A stretch of DNA of 64,000 nucleotides from JAGVSV01 sp040766135 (GTDB lineage Bacteria > Bacillota > Clostridia > Christensenellales > Aristaeellaceae), in NCBI GenBank assembly GCA_040766135.1, contig JAXGRA010000008.1, forward strand, positions 62,001 to 126,000. Direction: 5' to 3'. Under the pieces are notes generated by a model that did not search any database, was not told the origin of the DNA, and saw only the letters and a program-made list of their open reading frames with translations. The position numbers and the translations under genes are program-made. Below, one piece after another: positions 43,205 to 53,084 of the stretch (positions within the stretch are counted from its first letter, which is position 1; every line of letters starts with the position of its first letter).

Positions 43205-44626
43205 TTATATCATACCTTTGCTTCTTTCCCAGTATACATCCATTGCTGATAAAGTCAACTGTTTCCACGTTTTTTTATCATTTATTAGCATTTTTTCTAT
43301 CCACTCCAAACGTCTGATAAACTTATCGGTGGATAAATTGACCATTTCGTCGGGGTCTATATTCAGCAGGCGCGCCACGTTCACGCAGGAGAAAAATAAA
43401 TCTCCCACTTCTTCGGCGTAATCGCCCTGTTTTTCCACCTGTTCGCGCACCTCGTGGGCTTCTTCCACCACTTTTTGAAGCGCTTCCAGCGCATCCGGGA
43501 AGTCAAACCCCACCTTGGCGGCACGCTCCTGCGCCTTTTGCGCGCGCAGCAATGCAGGCAGGCCGTTGCCGATGCCGCGCAGCCGGTCGGTCAGCGTTTG
43601 CTCGCCGCGCTCCTTCGCTTTGATAGCCTCCCACTGGGTCAACACCTCGCCGGAGGAATCCGCCTGCGTATCGCCAAAGATATGCGGATGGCGGGCGATC
43701 ATCTTTTTGCACACCGCGGTGGTGATGTCGCTTAGCTCCAGCGTGCCGTACTGCCCGCCCACATCGGCGTGGAACACCACCTGCAGCAGCACGTCGCCCA
43801 GCTCATCGGCTACATGCGCCCAGTCCTCCTCGCGGATGGCGGCGGCGGTTTCGTACGCTTCCTCGATCAAATACTTGGCTAAGCTTTGGTGCGTCTGCTC
43901 CCTGTCCCAGGGGCAGCCATCGGGTGCGCGCAGGCGTGCCATCAAATGAATCAAATCCTGCACGTCATAGCGCTCCCTCTGGGCAAAGGGCTTGGGCAGC
44001 ACCACGGCCAGTGCGGTGTGGTCATAGGCAGGCTGCCGGTCCAGATCCTCCAGCGGCATGCGCACGCACGCACGCACAACCTCCTGCCCCGGCGGGTAGA
44101 ATATGACCGGGGTATCAACATCATAGAAAGCCAGCAGCTTCAGCTTGACATCGCCGGCCAGCTCGCGGCTGTTGAGCTCTGTTATCACCAGCGCATGCTG
44201 CGCATCGTGCACAGCAAGGCCGGTAGCGGTACACGCCAGTGCGCCTTGCTCCGGCGCGTGCGCAAGGCCCGCAGCCGCCAGCGGCACGCCGGGCTGGATG
44301 GCAATATCTTCATTACACGCCGCGCGCAGCGCCTGCACCGTGGCATCCTGCGCGGGGTCGGGCACGGCATAGACCACCGGCCCCTGCTGTGCAAGGTTTA
44401 TCAGATAATTGACGGCACGCTGCACCAGCGCGTCAAAGTCCTCGCTGCTTTCGTGCAGATCATCCAGCGTGGTAAAGGCAATGCCCTGTTTATGCAAATA
44501 ATCCGCCACCGGGTGCACGCCGGTGCGCAGCACCAGCGCAGGCGCCGCGCGCATGGCCTCCAGCGCGCCCAAGGTCAGCAGCTCCACCGGGCCGGGGCCC
44601 AGCGCAACGACAGACAAATCGGTCAT
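43205..44626 (-). CDS. mazG: MazG-family pyrophosphohydrolase with N-terminal methylase-like domain (YabN type)
   Basis: This protein hydrolyses non-canonical nucleoside triphosphates. It has 473 residues. The N-terminal ~200 residues resemble the tetrapyrrole methylase fold seen in YabN: VVALGPGPVELLTLGALEAM. The MazG part has LRAPDGCPWDREQTHQSL near 232 and EEAYETAAAIREEDWAHVADELGDVLLQVVFH near 250, with the EExxE...ExxD metal motif. A second MazG-like segment (EVREQVEKQGDYAEEVGDLFFS) follows near 410. ATG 44626 overlaps the spoVB stop. Confidence 0.93.
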   Translation of the reverse strand: MTDLSVVALGPGPVELLTLGALEAMRAAPALVLRTGVHPVADYLHKQGIAFTTLDDLHESSEDFDALVQRAVNYLINLAQQGPVVYAVPDPAQDATVQALRAACNEDIAIQPGVPLAAAGLAHAPEQGALACTATGLAVHDAQHALVITELNSRELAGDVKLKLLAFYDVDTPVIFYPPGQEVVRACVRMPLEDLDRQPAYDHTALAVVLPKPFAQRERYDVQDLIHLMARLRAPDGCPWDREQTHQSLAKYLIEEAYETAAAIREEDWAHVADELGDVLLQVVFHADVGGQYGTLELSDITTAVCKKMIARHPHIFGDTQADSSGEVLTQWEAIKAKERGEQTLTDRLRGIGNGLPALLRAQKAQERAAKVGFDFPDALEALQKVVEEAHEVREQVEKQGDYAEEVGDLFFSCVNVARLLNIDPDEMVNLSTDKFIRRLEWIEKMLINDKKTWKQLTLSAMDVYWERSKGMI

Positions 44627-46209
44627 TTCATTCTCCTTCTGAGGAAACCGGGCAGGTCGCTTTTTTTGACGGCCCCCACAGCCAGCGCAGATACCGCAAA
44701 CGCCGCCACCGCCACCAGCACAACGACGCCCAGCGCCAGCCAGGAATGGTTGAGCCGCTGGCCAAACATCGCCCGCAAACCCAGCACGGGCAGCGCCATC
44801 AGCAGCGTGGCCGCGCCCGGGCGCAGCAGCACCTCATCCCAGCGGATGCGCATGCGCCCGTACTTGGCCACATAGTACAGGTTGGGCGCCAGGCTGACCC
44901 CATAGCAGATGAGCGACGCATACGGCGCGCCGCTGATGCCCACCTGCGGCAGGCGCACCAGGGTATAGTTGACCATCACCTTGAGCGCCACGCCGATGGC
45001 CAGCGTGATCATGGGGATGCGCTGTCTGTGCAGCCCCTGCAAAATGCCGCTGGTGGCCTGCACATGGGTAAACAGGATGATGGTCAGGCTGCTGATTTGC
45101 AGCAACTGCGCGCCCATGCGCAAATCCTGCGGCGTATACTTGCCGCTGCGGCCAAACAGCAAAAAGAATATGGGCTCGGCCAGCAGGCTCATGCCGATGG
45201 CCGAGGGAAAGCCGATGACCGACGCCACGCGCAGGCCGGCATCGGCATCATGCGCCACGGCGTCATAGTTCCCGCGCTCATAGGCGGCATTGATGGCAGG
45301 CACCAAATTCGTAGCCGTGGCCATGGCCAGCGCCGTGGGCACGTTGATCAGCGTCAGCACCAGGCCGGTGTACACGCCAAAGCTGATGCGCGCCTGCGTG
45401 ATGGGCAAATAATCGCTCATCAGGTTGACCAGCATAAAGGAGTCCACCGCGCCGGCCAGCGGCACGATGCACGCGCCAATGGTGATGGGGATGGAAATAA
45501 GCGTCAGCTCCCGCGCCAGCTTGCGGCGGCTGGGCGCGGGCAGCGCGGCCTGCGGCAGCGCGTCAAAGGCGGGTTGGTGGATGCGCTTGTCTATCATCAT
45601 GTAGATAAGCGCCACGGCCTCGGCGATGGAGGTGCCCAGCAAGGCACCGGCGGCCCCCATCGCAAACCCGCCGCGCGCCGTGCCTGCCCAGGCCAGCGGC
45701 AGCGCCACCGCCACCTTGCCCACCTGTTCTATCAGCTGCGATATGGCCGTGGGCACCATGCGGCGGCGCCCCTGCATGAAGCCGCGAAACGCGCTCATCA
45801 CGCACACAAGAAACAGGCTGGGCGCGATCATCAAAAAGCCCCACTGCGCCTCCGGATTGCCCGAGGCACGCGCCAGCGCGGGGCTTAACAACATCATCAG
45901 CGCGGTGCCCAGCGCACCTACCAGCCCCAACAAAAGCAGCGCCACGCGGTAGGTCGCGTGCGCGCTGCGGCGGTCTTCCTTCACCAGAAAGCCCGAAACC
46001 ATGCGGGAGATGGCCACCGGGATACCGGCTGAAGAAATGGTCAGCATTAAGTTATACGTGGGAAACACCTGATGGTAGGCAGCCATACCCTCCGGCCCGA
46101 TGGCCGATGCCAGCGGGATTTTGTACAGCACGCCGACCACCTTGCAGATGAGCCCGGCCAGCCCCAGAACGGAAATACCCTTGACCAGGGATTTCTGCGC
46201 CTTTGTCAT
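44623..46209 (-). CDS. spoVB: SpoVB/MurJ-like lipid flippase
   Basis: The protein has 528 residues and about 14 membrane helices of the MVF/MATE type. It starts GISVLGLAGLICKVVGVLYK and has PLASAIGPEGMAAYHQVFP, as in SpoVB (YabM). SpoVB and its relatives move lipid-linked precursors, in spore cortex synthesis or in the cell wall. Directly before mazG it matches the Bacillus yabM-yabN order. It begins three bases after the gyrA stop and overlaps the mazG start. Confidence 0.9.
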   Translation of the reverse strand: MTKAQKSLVKGISVLGLAGLICKVVGVLYKIPLASAIGPEGMAAYHQVFPTYNLMLTISSAGIPVAISRMVSGFLVKEDRRSAHATYRVALLLLGLVGALGTALMMLLSPALARASGNPEAQWGFLMIAPSLFLVCVMSAFRGFMQGRRRMVPTAISQLIEQVGKVAVALPLAWAGTARGGFAMGAAGALLGTSIAEAVALIYMMIDKRIHQPAFDALPQAALPAPSRRKLARELTLISIPITIGACIVPLAGAVDSFMLVNLMSDYLPITQARISFGVYTGLVLTLINVPTALAMATATNLVPAINAAYERGNYDAVAHDADAGLRVASVIGFPSAIGMSLLAEPIFFLLFGRSGKYTPQDLRMGAQLLQISSLTIILFTHVQATSGILQGLHRQRIPMITLAIGVALKVMVNYTLVRLPQVGISGAPYASLICYGVSLAPNLYYVAKYGRMRIRWDEVLLRPGAATLLMALPVLGLRAMFGQRLNHSWLALGVVVLVAVAAFAVSALAVGAVKKSDLPGFLRRRMK

Positions 46210-46212
46210 GGC

Positions 46213-48729
46213 TTACAGGTCAAACGTGTCCGCAGGGGTATCATCGGATTCCACGTCTGCGTCCTCGATGTGCTCATCACCGTTTTCAGGCAAATCGTCC
46301 TCGTCATCCTCCGGGGCGGCAATGTCCACGTCCACAATGCGGCTGCCCTCGGCCACGCGCATCAGGCGCACGCCCTGCGTAACGCGCCCGCACTCCCGGA
46401 TGTCGATCACCGGCGTGCGGATGATGGTGCCGTCCTGCGTGATCATCATGACCTCATCGGTTTCCCGCACCATCAGCATGGCGGCCAGTTCGCCGGTCTT
46501 TTCGGTCAGGCGCATGGCGGTCACGCCCTGGCCGGCGCGCCCCTGCGCGCGGTATTCGTCCACGTTGGTGCGCTTGCCGTAGCCATGCTCGGTAATGGTC
46601 AGCACCTGTTTTTCTTCATCCACCACGCACATGCCCACAATGCGGTCGCCGGGCTTCAGGCGCATGCTGCGCACGCCCATGGAGCTGCGGCCCGTCGGGC
46701 GGATGGTTTCTTCGGCGAAGCGGATGCTCATGCCGTCCGAGGTGGCCAGCATGATGTCCCGGCTGCCGTCGGTCAGCTCCACGCCGATCAGTTCGTCATC
46801 GTCCTTCAAATTGATGGCAATCAGCCCCGAGCGCCGCAGGTTGATAAATTCCGTCAGCGGCGTTTTCTTGATCATGCCGTCGCGGGTGGCCATCATCAGG
46901 TAATCATCGCTTTCGCGGTCGGGCACCGGCAGCATCATGGTCACCTTCTCGCCGCCTTCCAGCTGCAGCAGGTTGACCACCGCCGTGCCGCGCGCCGTGC
47001 GCCCGGCCTCCGGGATGTCATAGCATTTGAGGCCATAGACGCGCCCGCGGTCGGTAAAGTACAGCATGTCGCTGTGGGAGTTGACCACGTACATCTGCTC
47101 CACAAAGTCTTCCTCGCGCGTGGTCAGCGCGGCGACACCGCGCCCGCCCCGGTTTTGCGAGCGGTAGGTGGACTGGCTTAAACGCTTGACGTACCCAAAG
47201 TGCGTCATGGTCACCACCATGTCGTCCACGGGGATGAGGTCGGCAATGTCAATCTCGCCCTCCACCGGGGAGATGGCGGTGCGCCGTTCATCGGCATACC
47301 GTGTGCGGATTTGCAGCATTTCCTCGCGTACAACGCCCAGCAGTATGCCGCGGTCGCTGAGGATGGACTGTAAATAGGCGATGGTCTTTTGCAGGGCGTC
47401 GTATTCCTCCTGCAGCTTGTCGGCCTCCAGATTTGTCAGCCGCGCCAGGCGCATGTCCAGGATGGCCTGGGCCTGCCGGTCGGAAAAGTCAAACTGTTCC
47501 ATCAGCGCGGCCTTGGCGGTGGGCACGTCCGGCGATGTGCGGATTAGGTGCACAATCTGGTCAATGACGTCCAGCGCCTTGAGCAGGCCTTCGACGATAT
47601 GCGCGCGCGCCAGCGATTTTTCCAGGTCGTACTGCGTGCGCCGGGTAATGACATCCTCCTGATGCGCCAGGTAGTGCATCAGCATTTCCTTGAGCGACAG
47701 AATCTTGGGCTCGCCGTCCACCAGCGCCAGCAGGATGGCACCAAAGGTGTCCTGCATCTGCGTGTGCTTGTACAGGTAATTGAGCACCACCTGCGCCTGC
47801 GCGTCACGCTTTAGGTCGATAACAATGCGCATGCCCTCGCGGTCGGACTCATCGCGGATGTCGGAAATGCCGTCCAGCCGCTTTTCGTGCACCAGTTCCG
47901 CAATCTTGGTAATCAGGCGCGCCTTGTTGACCAAGTAGGGGATCTCGCTCACGATGATGCGGTCGCGGCCGTTGGACAGCGTTTCAACCTCGGCCTTGGC
48001 GCGCACGATGATGCGCCCGCGGCCGGTGTGATATGCCTCGCGGATGCCGCTGGTGCCCAGGATAAGCCCGCCGGTGGGGAAATCCGGGCCTTTGATGTGC
48101 TCCATCAGGCCGTTCAGGTCGATATCCGGGTTGTCGATCAGCGCCAGCACGGCGTCAATGGTCTCGCCCAAGTTGTGCGGCGGGATGTTGGTAGCCATGC
48201 CCACGGCGATGCCATTGCTGCCGTTGACCAGCAGGTTGGGGAAGCGGCTGGGCAGCACGCTGGGCTGCATCAGGGTGGCGTCAAAGTTAGGGTAAAAATC
48301 CACCGTGTCCTTGTCAATATCCTGTAAGAGATGCGTGGACAGGCGGCTTAAGCGCGCCTCGGTATACCGCATGGCGGCGGGGCCATCGCCGTCCACCGAG
48401 CCAAAGTTGCCCTGGCCCTCCACCAGCATATACCGGGTGTTAAAATCCTGCGCTAAGCGCACCATCGCATCATACACGCTGGAATCGCCGTGCGGGTGAT
48501 ACTTACCCAGCACATCGCCCACGATGCGCGCGCTTTTGCGGAAAGGCTTGTCGGCGGTCATGCCCAGCTCGTTCATGGCATACAGGATACGCCGGTGCAC
48601 GGGTTTCAAGCCATCGCGCACATCGGGCAGCGCACGGTTGACAATGACGGCCATCGCGTAGGAAATAAAGGATTTTTTAACCTCGCTCTCCAGCTCGACG
48701 GGCACCAGACGGTCTTTGATTTCGCTCAT
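46213..48729 (-). CDS. gyrA: DNA gyrase subunit A
   Basis: GyrA cuts and religates DNA in the gyrase A2B2 complex. It has 838 residues. The catalytic Tyr is in AAMRYTEARLSRL near 122. The GyrA box is present as QNRGGRG, with Asn where Arg or Lys is usual, which marks it as gyrase rather than topoisomerase IV. Six beta-pinwheel blades follow. The C-terminus is an unusually acidic tail of about 35 residues (DDEDDLPENGDEHIEDADVE). It follows gyrB by 21 bp. Confidence 0.97.
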   Translation of the reverse strand: MSEIKDRLVPVELESEVKKSFISYAMAVIVNRALPDVRDGLKPVHRRILYAMNELGMTADKPFRKSARIVGDVLGKYHPHGDSSVYDAMVRLAQDFNTRYMLVEGQGNFGSVDGDGPAAMRYTEARLSRLSTHLLQDIDKDTVDFYPNFDATLMQPSVLPSRFPNLLVNGSNGIAVGMATNIPPHNLGETIDAVLALIDNPDIDLNGLMEHIKGPDFPTGGLILGTSGIREAYHTGRGRIIVRAKAEVETLSNGRDRIIVSEIPYLVNKARLITKIAELVHEKRLDGISDIRDESDREGMRIVIDLKRDAQAQVVLNYLYKHTQMQDTFGAILLALVDGEPKILSLKEMLMHYLAHQEDVITRRTQYDLEKSLARAHIVEGLLKALDVIDQIVHLIRTSPDVPTAKAALMEQFDFSDRQAQAILDMRLARLTNLEADKLQEEYDALQKTIAYLQSILSDRGILLGVVREEMLQIRTRYADERRTAISPVEGEIDIADLIPVDDMVVTMTHFGYVKRLSQSTYRSQNRGGRGVAALTTREEDFVEQMYVVNSHSDMLYFTDRGRVYGLKCYDIPEAGRTARGTAVVNLLQLEGGEKVTMMLPVPDRESDDYLMMATRDGMIKKTPLTEFINLRRSGLIAINLKDDDELIGVELTDGSRDIMLATSDGMSIRFAEETIRPTGRSSMGVRSMRLKPGDRIVGMCVVDEEKQVLTITEHGYGKRTNVDEYRAQGRAGQGVTAMRLTEKTGELAAMLMVRETDEVMMITQDGTIIRTPVIDIRECGRVTQGVRLMRVAEGSRIVDVDIAAPEDDEDDLPENGDEHIEDADVESDDTPADTFDL

Positions 48730-48750
48730 ATTAATCCTTTCGGGATGGTC

Positions 48751-50757
48751 TTACAGGTCCAGGTCGGTGACCATGGCGTAGTTTTCCTGGATAAATTCGC
48801 GCCGGGGCTCCACCTGGTCGCCCATCAGCAGCGTCAGCGTTTCATCCGCCGCAACGGCGTCCTGGCTGGTCACCTGCAACATGGTACGGGTTTCGGGGTT
48901 CATAGTGGTGTCCCACAATTGCTCCGCCGACATTTCGCCTAAGCCCTTGTAGCGCTGCAGCTCGGGCATGGGGTCGCGGCCGATTTCGTCCAGCAGCTTT
49001 TCCAGCTCGTTATCGTCGTAGACGTAGTATTCCTTCTTGCCCTTTGTCACCTTGTACAGCGGCGGCATGGCAATGTATACATAGCCATTTTCTATCAACG
49101 GGCGCATATAACGGTAGAAGAACGTCAGCAGCAGCACGCGGATGTGCGCGCCGTCCACGTCGGCGTCGGTCATGCACACAATGCGGTGATAGCGCAGCTT
49201 GCTCAGGTCAAAGTCATCGCCGATGCCGCAGCCAAAGGCCGTGATCATGTTTTTGATTTCGGCATTGGCCAGCGCCTTGTCCAGGCGTGTTTTTTCGACG
49301 TTGAGGATTTTGCCGCGCAGCGGCATGATGGCCTGGAAGTGGCGGTCGCGCCCGGATTTGGCGCTGCCGCCGGCGCTGTCGCCCTCCACCAGGAAAATCT
49401 CGCATTTGCTGGGGTCGGTCTCGGAGCAGTCGGCCAGCTTACCGGGCAGCGCAGCGCTTTCCAGCACGGTCTTGCGGCGGGTCAAATCCCGCGCTTTGCG
49501 CGCAGCCTCCCGCGCGCGGGCGGCGCTTAAGCACCGGTCTAAAATGGCGCGGGCGACGGACGGATTTTCCTCCAAATAGTTGCCCAGCTCCTCGCTGACC
49601 AATGAATCCACAATGCCGCGTACCTCGGAGTTGCCCAGCTTGGACTTGGTCTGCCCCTCAAACTGCGGCTCGTGCAGCTTGACGGACACCACCGCCGCTA
49701 AGCTCTCGCGCACGTCCTCGCCTTTCAGGTTGCTGTCGGCGTCCTTTAAGATCTTGTACCGGCGGCCATAGTCGTTGATGGTGCGCGTGAGCGCCGTGGA
49801 AAAGCCCACCATGTGCGTGCCGCCCTCGGGCGTGCGCACATTGTTGGCAAAGGTAAAGATGTTTTCGGTGTAGCTGTCGTTGTACTGCATCGCCACCTCA
49901 ACGGCGATGTCGTTTTTCATGCCCTCAATATAGATGGGATCCGGGAACAGCACGGCCTTGTTGCGGTTGATGTAGGACACAAACTCGCTGATGCCGCCTT
50001 CAAAGTGATAGCTGCGCGTGTCGGCAGGCTCCTGCCGGGCATCGGTGATGTCGATGCGCACGCCCTTGTTCAAGAACGCCATCTCGCGCATGCGGGCGCG
50101 CAGGGTATCAAAGCGGAACGTGATGCCGGGGTCAAAGATGCCGCCGGGGTTGTCCTCGCTTTTGATATCCGGCCAGAATTGCATGGTGGTGCCGGTGCGG
50201 TCGGTTGTGCCCACCACGCGCAGGTCATGGTCGATCTTGCCGCGCGTGTAGCTTTGCTGGTGGATTTTGCCATCCTGATGCACCGTTACCTGCAAGCGCC
50301 GGGACAGCGCGTTGACCACCGAAGCGCCCACGCCATGCAGGCCGCCGGACACCTTGTAGCCCTCGCCGCCAAACTTGCCGCCGGCATGCAGGTGGGTTAG
50401 GCATACCTCCACAGCGGGCCGACCCACCTGCGGGTGGATGCCCACCGGGAAGCCGCGGCCATCGTCGCTGACCGTGACCGAACCATCGGCCGCCAGCACG
50501 ACCTCAATCAGCGTGCAGTAACCGGCCAGCGCTTCGTCGATGGAGTTATCTACAATTTCATATACCAGGTGCTCCAGCCCCGCCACATCAGTGGTGCCGA
50601 TGTACATGCCGGGGCGCTTGCGCACGGCCTCCAAGCCTTCCAGCACCTGGATCTGGCTTTCGTCATAGTGGTTGGCCGCCACGTGCGTGGCCATGGCGCT
50701 GATATCCTGATGCGGGGCGTGCGGCTCCCGCTGATTGGATTGATTGTGCTCGGTCAT
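48751..50757 (-). CDS. gyrB: DNA gyrase subunit B
   Basis: GyrB is the ATPase subunit of gyrase. It has 668 residues. GHKL motifs include EIVDNSIDEALAGYC near 66, VSDDGRGFPVGIHP near 97, and GLHGVGASVVNALS near 137. The toprim domain has EGDSAGGSAKSGRD near 453 and DADVDGAHI near 527. A C-terminal QRYKGLGEMSAEQLWDTTM follows. The N-terminal ~20 residues (TEHNQSNQREPHAPHQD) are an extension, so the true start could be ATG 50694. A hairpin lies upstream. Confidence 0.96.
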   Translation of the reverse strand: MTEHNQSNQREPHAPHQDISAMATHVAANHYDESQIQVLEGLEAVRKRPGMYIGTTDVAGLEHLVYEIVDNSIDEALAGYCTLIEVVLAADGSVTVSDDGRGFPVGIHPQVGRPAVEVCLTHLHAGGKFGGEGYKVSGGLHGVGASVVNALSRRLQVTVHQDGKIHQQSYTRGKIDHDLRVVGTTDRTGTTMQFWPDIKSEDNPGGIFDPGITFRFDTLRARMREMAFLNKGVRIDITDARQEPADTRSYHFEGGISEFVSYINRNKAVLFPDPIYIEGMKNDIAVEVAMQYNDSYTENIFTFANNVRTPEGGTHMVGFSTALTRTINDYGRRYKILKDADSNLKGEDVRESLAAVVSVKLHEPQFEGQTKSKLGNSEVRGIVDSLVSEELGNYLEENPSVARAILDRCLSAARAREAARKARDLTRRKTVLESAALPGKLADCSETDPSKCEIFLVEGDSAGGSAKSGRDRHFQAIMPLRGKILNVEKTRLDKALANAEIKNMITAFGCGIGDDFDLSKLRYHRIVCMTDADVDGAHIRVLLLTFFYRYMRPLIENGYVYIAMPPLYKVTKGKKEYYVYDDNELEKLLDEIGRDPMPELQRYKGLGEMSAEQLWDTTMNPETRTMLQVTSQDAVAADETLTLLMGDQVEPRREFIQENYAMVTDLDL

Positions 50758-50987
50758 GGTACCTTCCTTTGTCGTGTTGAAACCCTTGTTGTGAGCCTCT
50801 CGGCTTTACATTGTACAGGCCGCAAAACGCGGCCCACACATCCCACTTATTTTACCATATTTGCCCCCAAAAAGGAAGTCCGCGCCCGCGCAGACGCACG
50901 CTTCAACGTGCGTATACCTCCTGCAAAAACGCGCCATTGATGGTATGATAAAAGAGCTTTGAAAGGCCATAGACGGGAGGGAATGTT
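50758..50987. promoter_or_regulatory. Divergent control region of gyrB and the DUF4838 gene
   Basis: This 230-bp gap contains a hairpin GGCCGC/GCGGCC (50818-50823 and 50829-50834, loop AAAAC) and an inverted repeat ACGCACG/CGTGCGT (50894-50900 and 50907-50913). A minus-strand TAAAAT and a plus-strand TATGAT (50944-50949) are possible -10 boxes, but neither has a convincing -35 box. gyrB promoters often respond to supercoiling. Confidence 0.5.
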
Positions 50988-51947
50988 ATGACCCGCAATC
51001 GCAGAGGAATAATCGTCCATCCGGAGGAACTGCGGCTGGACTGGCTGGACCGCATGGCGGAGGCCCGGCTGAACACATTGGGGCTGCATCCGGTGGGCGG
51101 CAGGGACGCGCACCTGACCTTACAAAAGGCCATTGACATGCACACGCTGCCCGAAAGCATCAAGCTGCGCGCAGCAGCAGCCTCCCGCGGCATCAGCGTG
51201 GAATATGAGGCGCATGTCATGGCCTGGCTGCTGCCCCGTCATTTGTTCGACCGGCACCCGGATTGGTTCCGCATGGACGATAGGGGGCAGCGCGCGGCCG
51301 ATTTTAACCTGTGCGCCAGCAACCAAAACGCGCTGGATTATGTAGCCCAGCGCACCGCCACGCTGGCGACATTGCTGGACACCGGCGCAAACAAGCACTA
51401 CTACTGGCTGGATGACGTCACCGGCCATCACTGCAGCTGCCCGGACTGCCGCTCCCTTTCGCCCAGCGACCAGCAATTGATCGTAGTCAACGCCATGCTG
51501 TCGGGCTTAAAGCACATAGATAAAAATGCCAAGCTGTGCTACCTGGCGTACCATGACGCCCTGCAGGTGCCCGCCAGGGTGGAGCCGCTGGACGGCGTTT
51601 TCTTGGAATATGCGCCCATCCGCCGCGACCATCGCGCACCCATCAACGACCCCAACAACGAAAAGAACGCGCAGGAAGTCGCGCCGCTGAAAGACCTGAT
51701 CAGCTTCTTTGGCACCAAAGACAGCCGGGTGCTGGACTATTGGATGGACAACTCCCTGTTCTCCAACTGGACAAAGCCGCCCAGGGCGTTCCAACTGGCC
51801 GAAGAGGTCATGAAACGGGATGTGGACTTCTACCGCTCGCTGGGCATGGAGGACATCACCAGCTTTGGCTGCTATTTAGGCCCGGATTATGAGGAACTGC
51901 ACGGCAAGGTCTCTTTGGCTGCGTATGGCAGGATTTTGATGGAATAG
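50988..51947 (+). CDS. DUF4838 domain-containing protein
   Basis: The protein has 319 residues, no signal peptide and looks like a TIM-barrel glycosidase relative. It begins RRGIIVHPEELRLDWLDRM and has YEAHVMAWLLPRHLFDRHPDWF, DRGQRAADFNLCASNQNALDY and KHYYWLDDVTGHHCSCPDC, the DUF4838 pattern with a Cys cluster. Related proteins occur in carbohydrate-use loci. Enzyme activity is not proven. A GGGAGGG ribosome site precedes ATG 50988. It lies upstream of a dehydrogenase and an amidohydrolase. Confidence 0.8.
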   Translation: MTRNRRGIIVHPEELRLDWLDRMAEARLNTLGLHPVGGRDAHLTLQKAIDMHTLPESIKLRAAAASRGISVEYEAHVMAWLLPRHLFDRHPDWFRMDDRGQRAADFNLCASNQNALDYVAQRTATLATLLDTGANKHYYWLDDVTGHHCSCPDCRSLSPSDQQLIVVNAMLSGLKHIDKNAKLCYLAYHDALQVPARVEPLDGVFLEYAPIRRDHRAPINDPNNEKNAQEVAPLKDLISFFGTKDSRVLDYWMDNSLFSNWTKPPRAFQLAEEVMKRDVDFYRSLGMEDITSFGCYLGPDYEELHGKVSLAAYGRILME

Positions 51948-52025
51948 GGGCACAATATCAATAGACGCCCCCCGCCCAACCTGTTATACTACCATCATCA
52001 ATATTATTTATGGAGGTCCATCAAC

Positions 52026-53075
52026 ATGATTGTCGGCATCATCGGCTGCGGTACCATCGCAAACTCGGCTCACATCCCTTCGTACATGAACAACAAAGAG
52101 GTCACCATCAAATACTTCTGCGATATCATCGAGGAGCGCGCCCAGGCGGCGGTCGAAAAATACGGCTGCGGCACGGCGGTGGTGGATTATCACGATGTCA
52201 TCAACGACCCGGAGGTGGACGCCATCTCGGTTTGCGTGCCCAACAACATGCACGCCCCCATCTCCATCGACGCCATGCGCGCGGGCAAGCACGTGCTGTG
52301 CGAAAAGCCGGCGGCGCGCACCTATGAGGAAGCGCTGGCCATGCAGAAGGCGCAGCATGAGACGGGCAAGACGCTGGTCATCGGCGTGGTCAACCGCTTT
52401 AACGACAGCGTCAACCGCATCAAGGCGCTGATTGACGAAGGCCGCTTAGGCGAAGTGTACCATGTGTACGTCAGCTTCCGCGCGCATCGCTCCATCCCGG
52501 GGCTGGGCGGCGCATTCACCACCAAGGCCATCGCCGGCGGCGGCGCGCTGATCGACTGGGGCGTGCATTATCTGGACATCGTGATGTACTGCTTAGGCGA
52601 CCCGAAGGTCAAAACGGTATCGGGCGAGGCGTTCTGCAAGCTGGGCCGCGACATTGACGGCTATGTGTGCAAAAACATGTGGGCCGGCCCGCGCACGCCG
52701 GGCGGCACCTATGACGTGGATGACTCGGTCACAGCGCTGGTGCGCACCGAGGGCCCGGTGTTTACCGTGCACGGCGCCTGGGCGCAGAACATCGGCGAAA
52801 GCGAAACCTACATCGACTTCATGGGCGACAAGGGCGGCATCCGGCTGCAGTATGGCGGCGGGTTCACGCTGTACACCACGGAGCATGACGCGCTGGTGAC
52901 CTACAAGCCGGACTTCAACATGTCCAACATGTTCCAGAATGAAATTGATGCGTTTGTGGACTGCATCAAGACCGGCAAAAAGCTGCCCAGCCACATTGAT
53001 ACCGTGATCGTGACCGCGCAGATGATGCAGGCCATCTACGACTCCAGCGAGCAGCACGCCGAAGTAAAGCTGTAA
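52026..53075 (+). CDS. Gfo/Idh/MocA family oxidoreductase
   Basis: This is an NAD(P)-dependent sugar dehydrogenase of 349 residues. The Rossmann loop is VGIIGCGTIANSAHIPSYM at 2-20; the family EKP motif is complete in GKHVLCEKPAARTYEEA near 93. The conserved DWGVHYLD with active-site His lies near 178. The substrate is unknown. A GGAGG ribosome site precedes ATG 52026, and TATACT at 51985-51990 may be the -10 box. The amidohydrolase gene begins ten bases after its stop. Confidence 0.93.
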   Translation: MIVGIIGCGTIANSAHIPSYMNNKEVTIKYFCDIIEERAQAAVEKYGCGTAVVDYHDVINDPEVDAISVCVPNNMHAPISIDAMRAGKHVLCEKPAARTYEEALAMQKAQHETGKTLVIGVVNRFNDSVNRIKALIDEGRLGEVYHVYVSFRAHRSIPGLGGAFTTKAIAGGGALIDWGVHYLDIVMYCLGDPKVKTVSGEAFCKLGRDIDGYVCKNMWAGPRTPGGTYDVDDSVTALVRTEGPVFTVHGAWAQNIGESETYIDFMGDKGGIRLQYGGGFTLYTTEHDALVTYKPDFNMSNMFQNEIDAFVDCIKTGKKLPSHIDTVIVTAQMMQAIYDSSEQHAEVKL

Positions 53076-53084
53076 GGAGTGCAT

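Noticed and set aside
44746..45888. A 380-codon plus-strand frame opposite spoVB
   Set aside because: It is rich in His, Arg and Gln, typical of antisense to GC-rich membrane genes.
46072..47181. A 369-codon plus-strand frame opposite gyrA and spoVB
   Set aside because: It is antisense to two conserved genes and has antisense-type composition.
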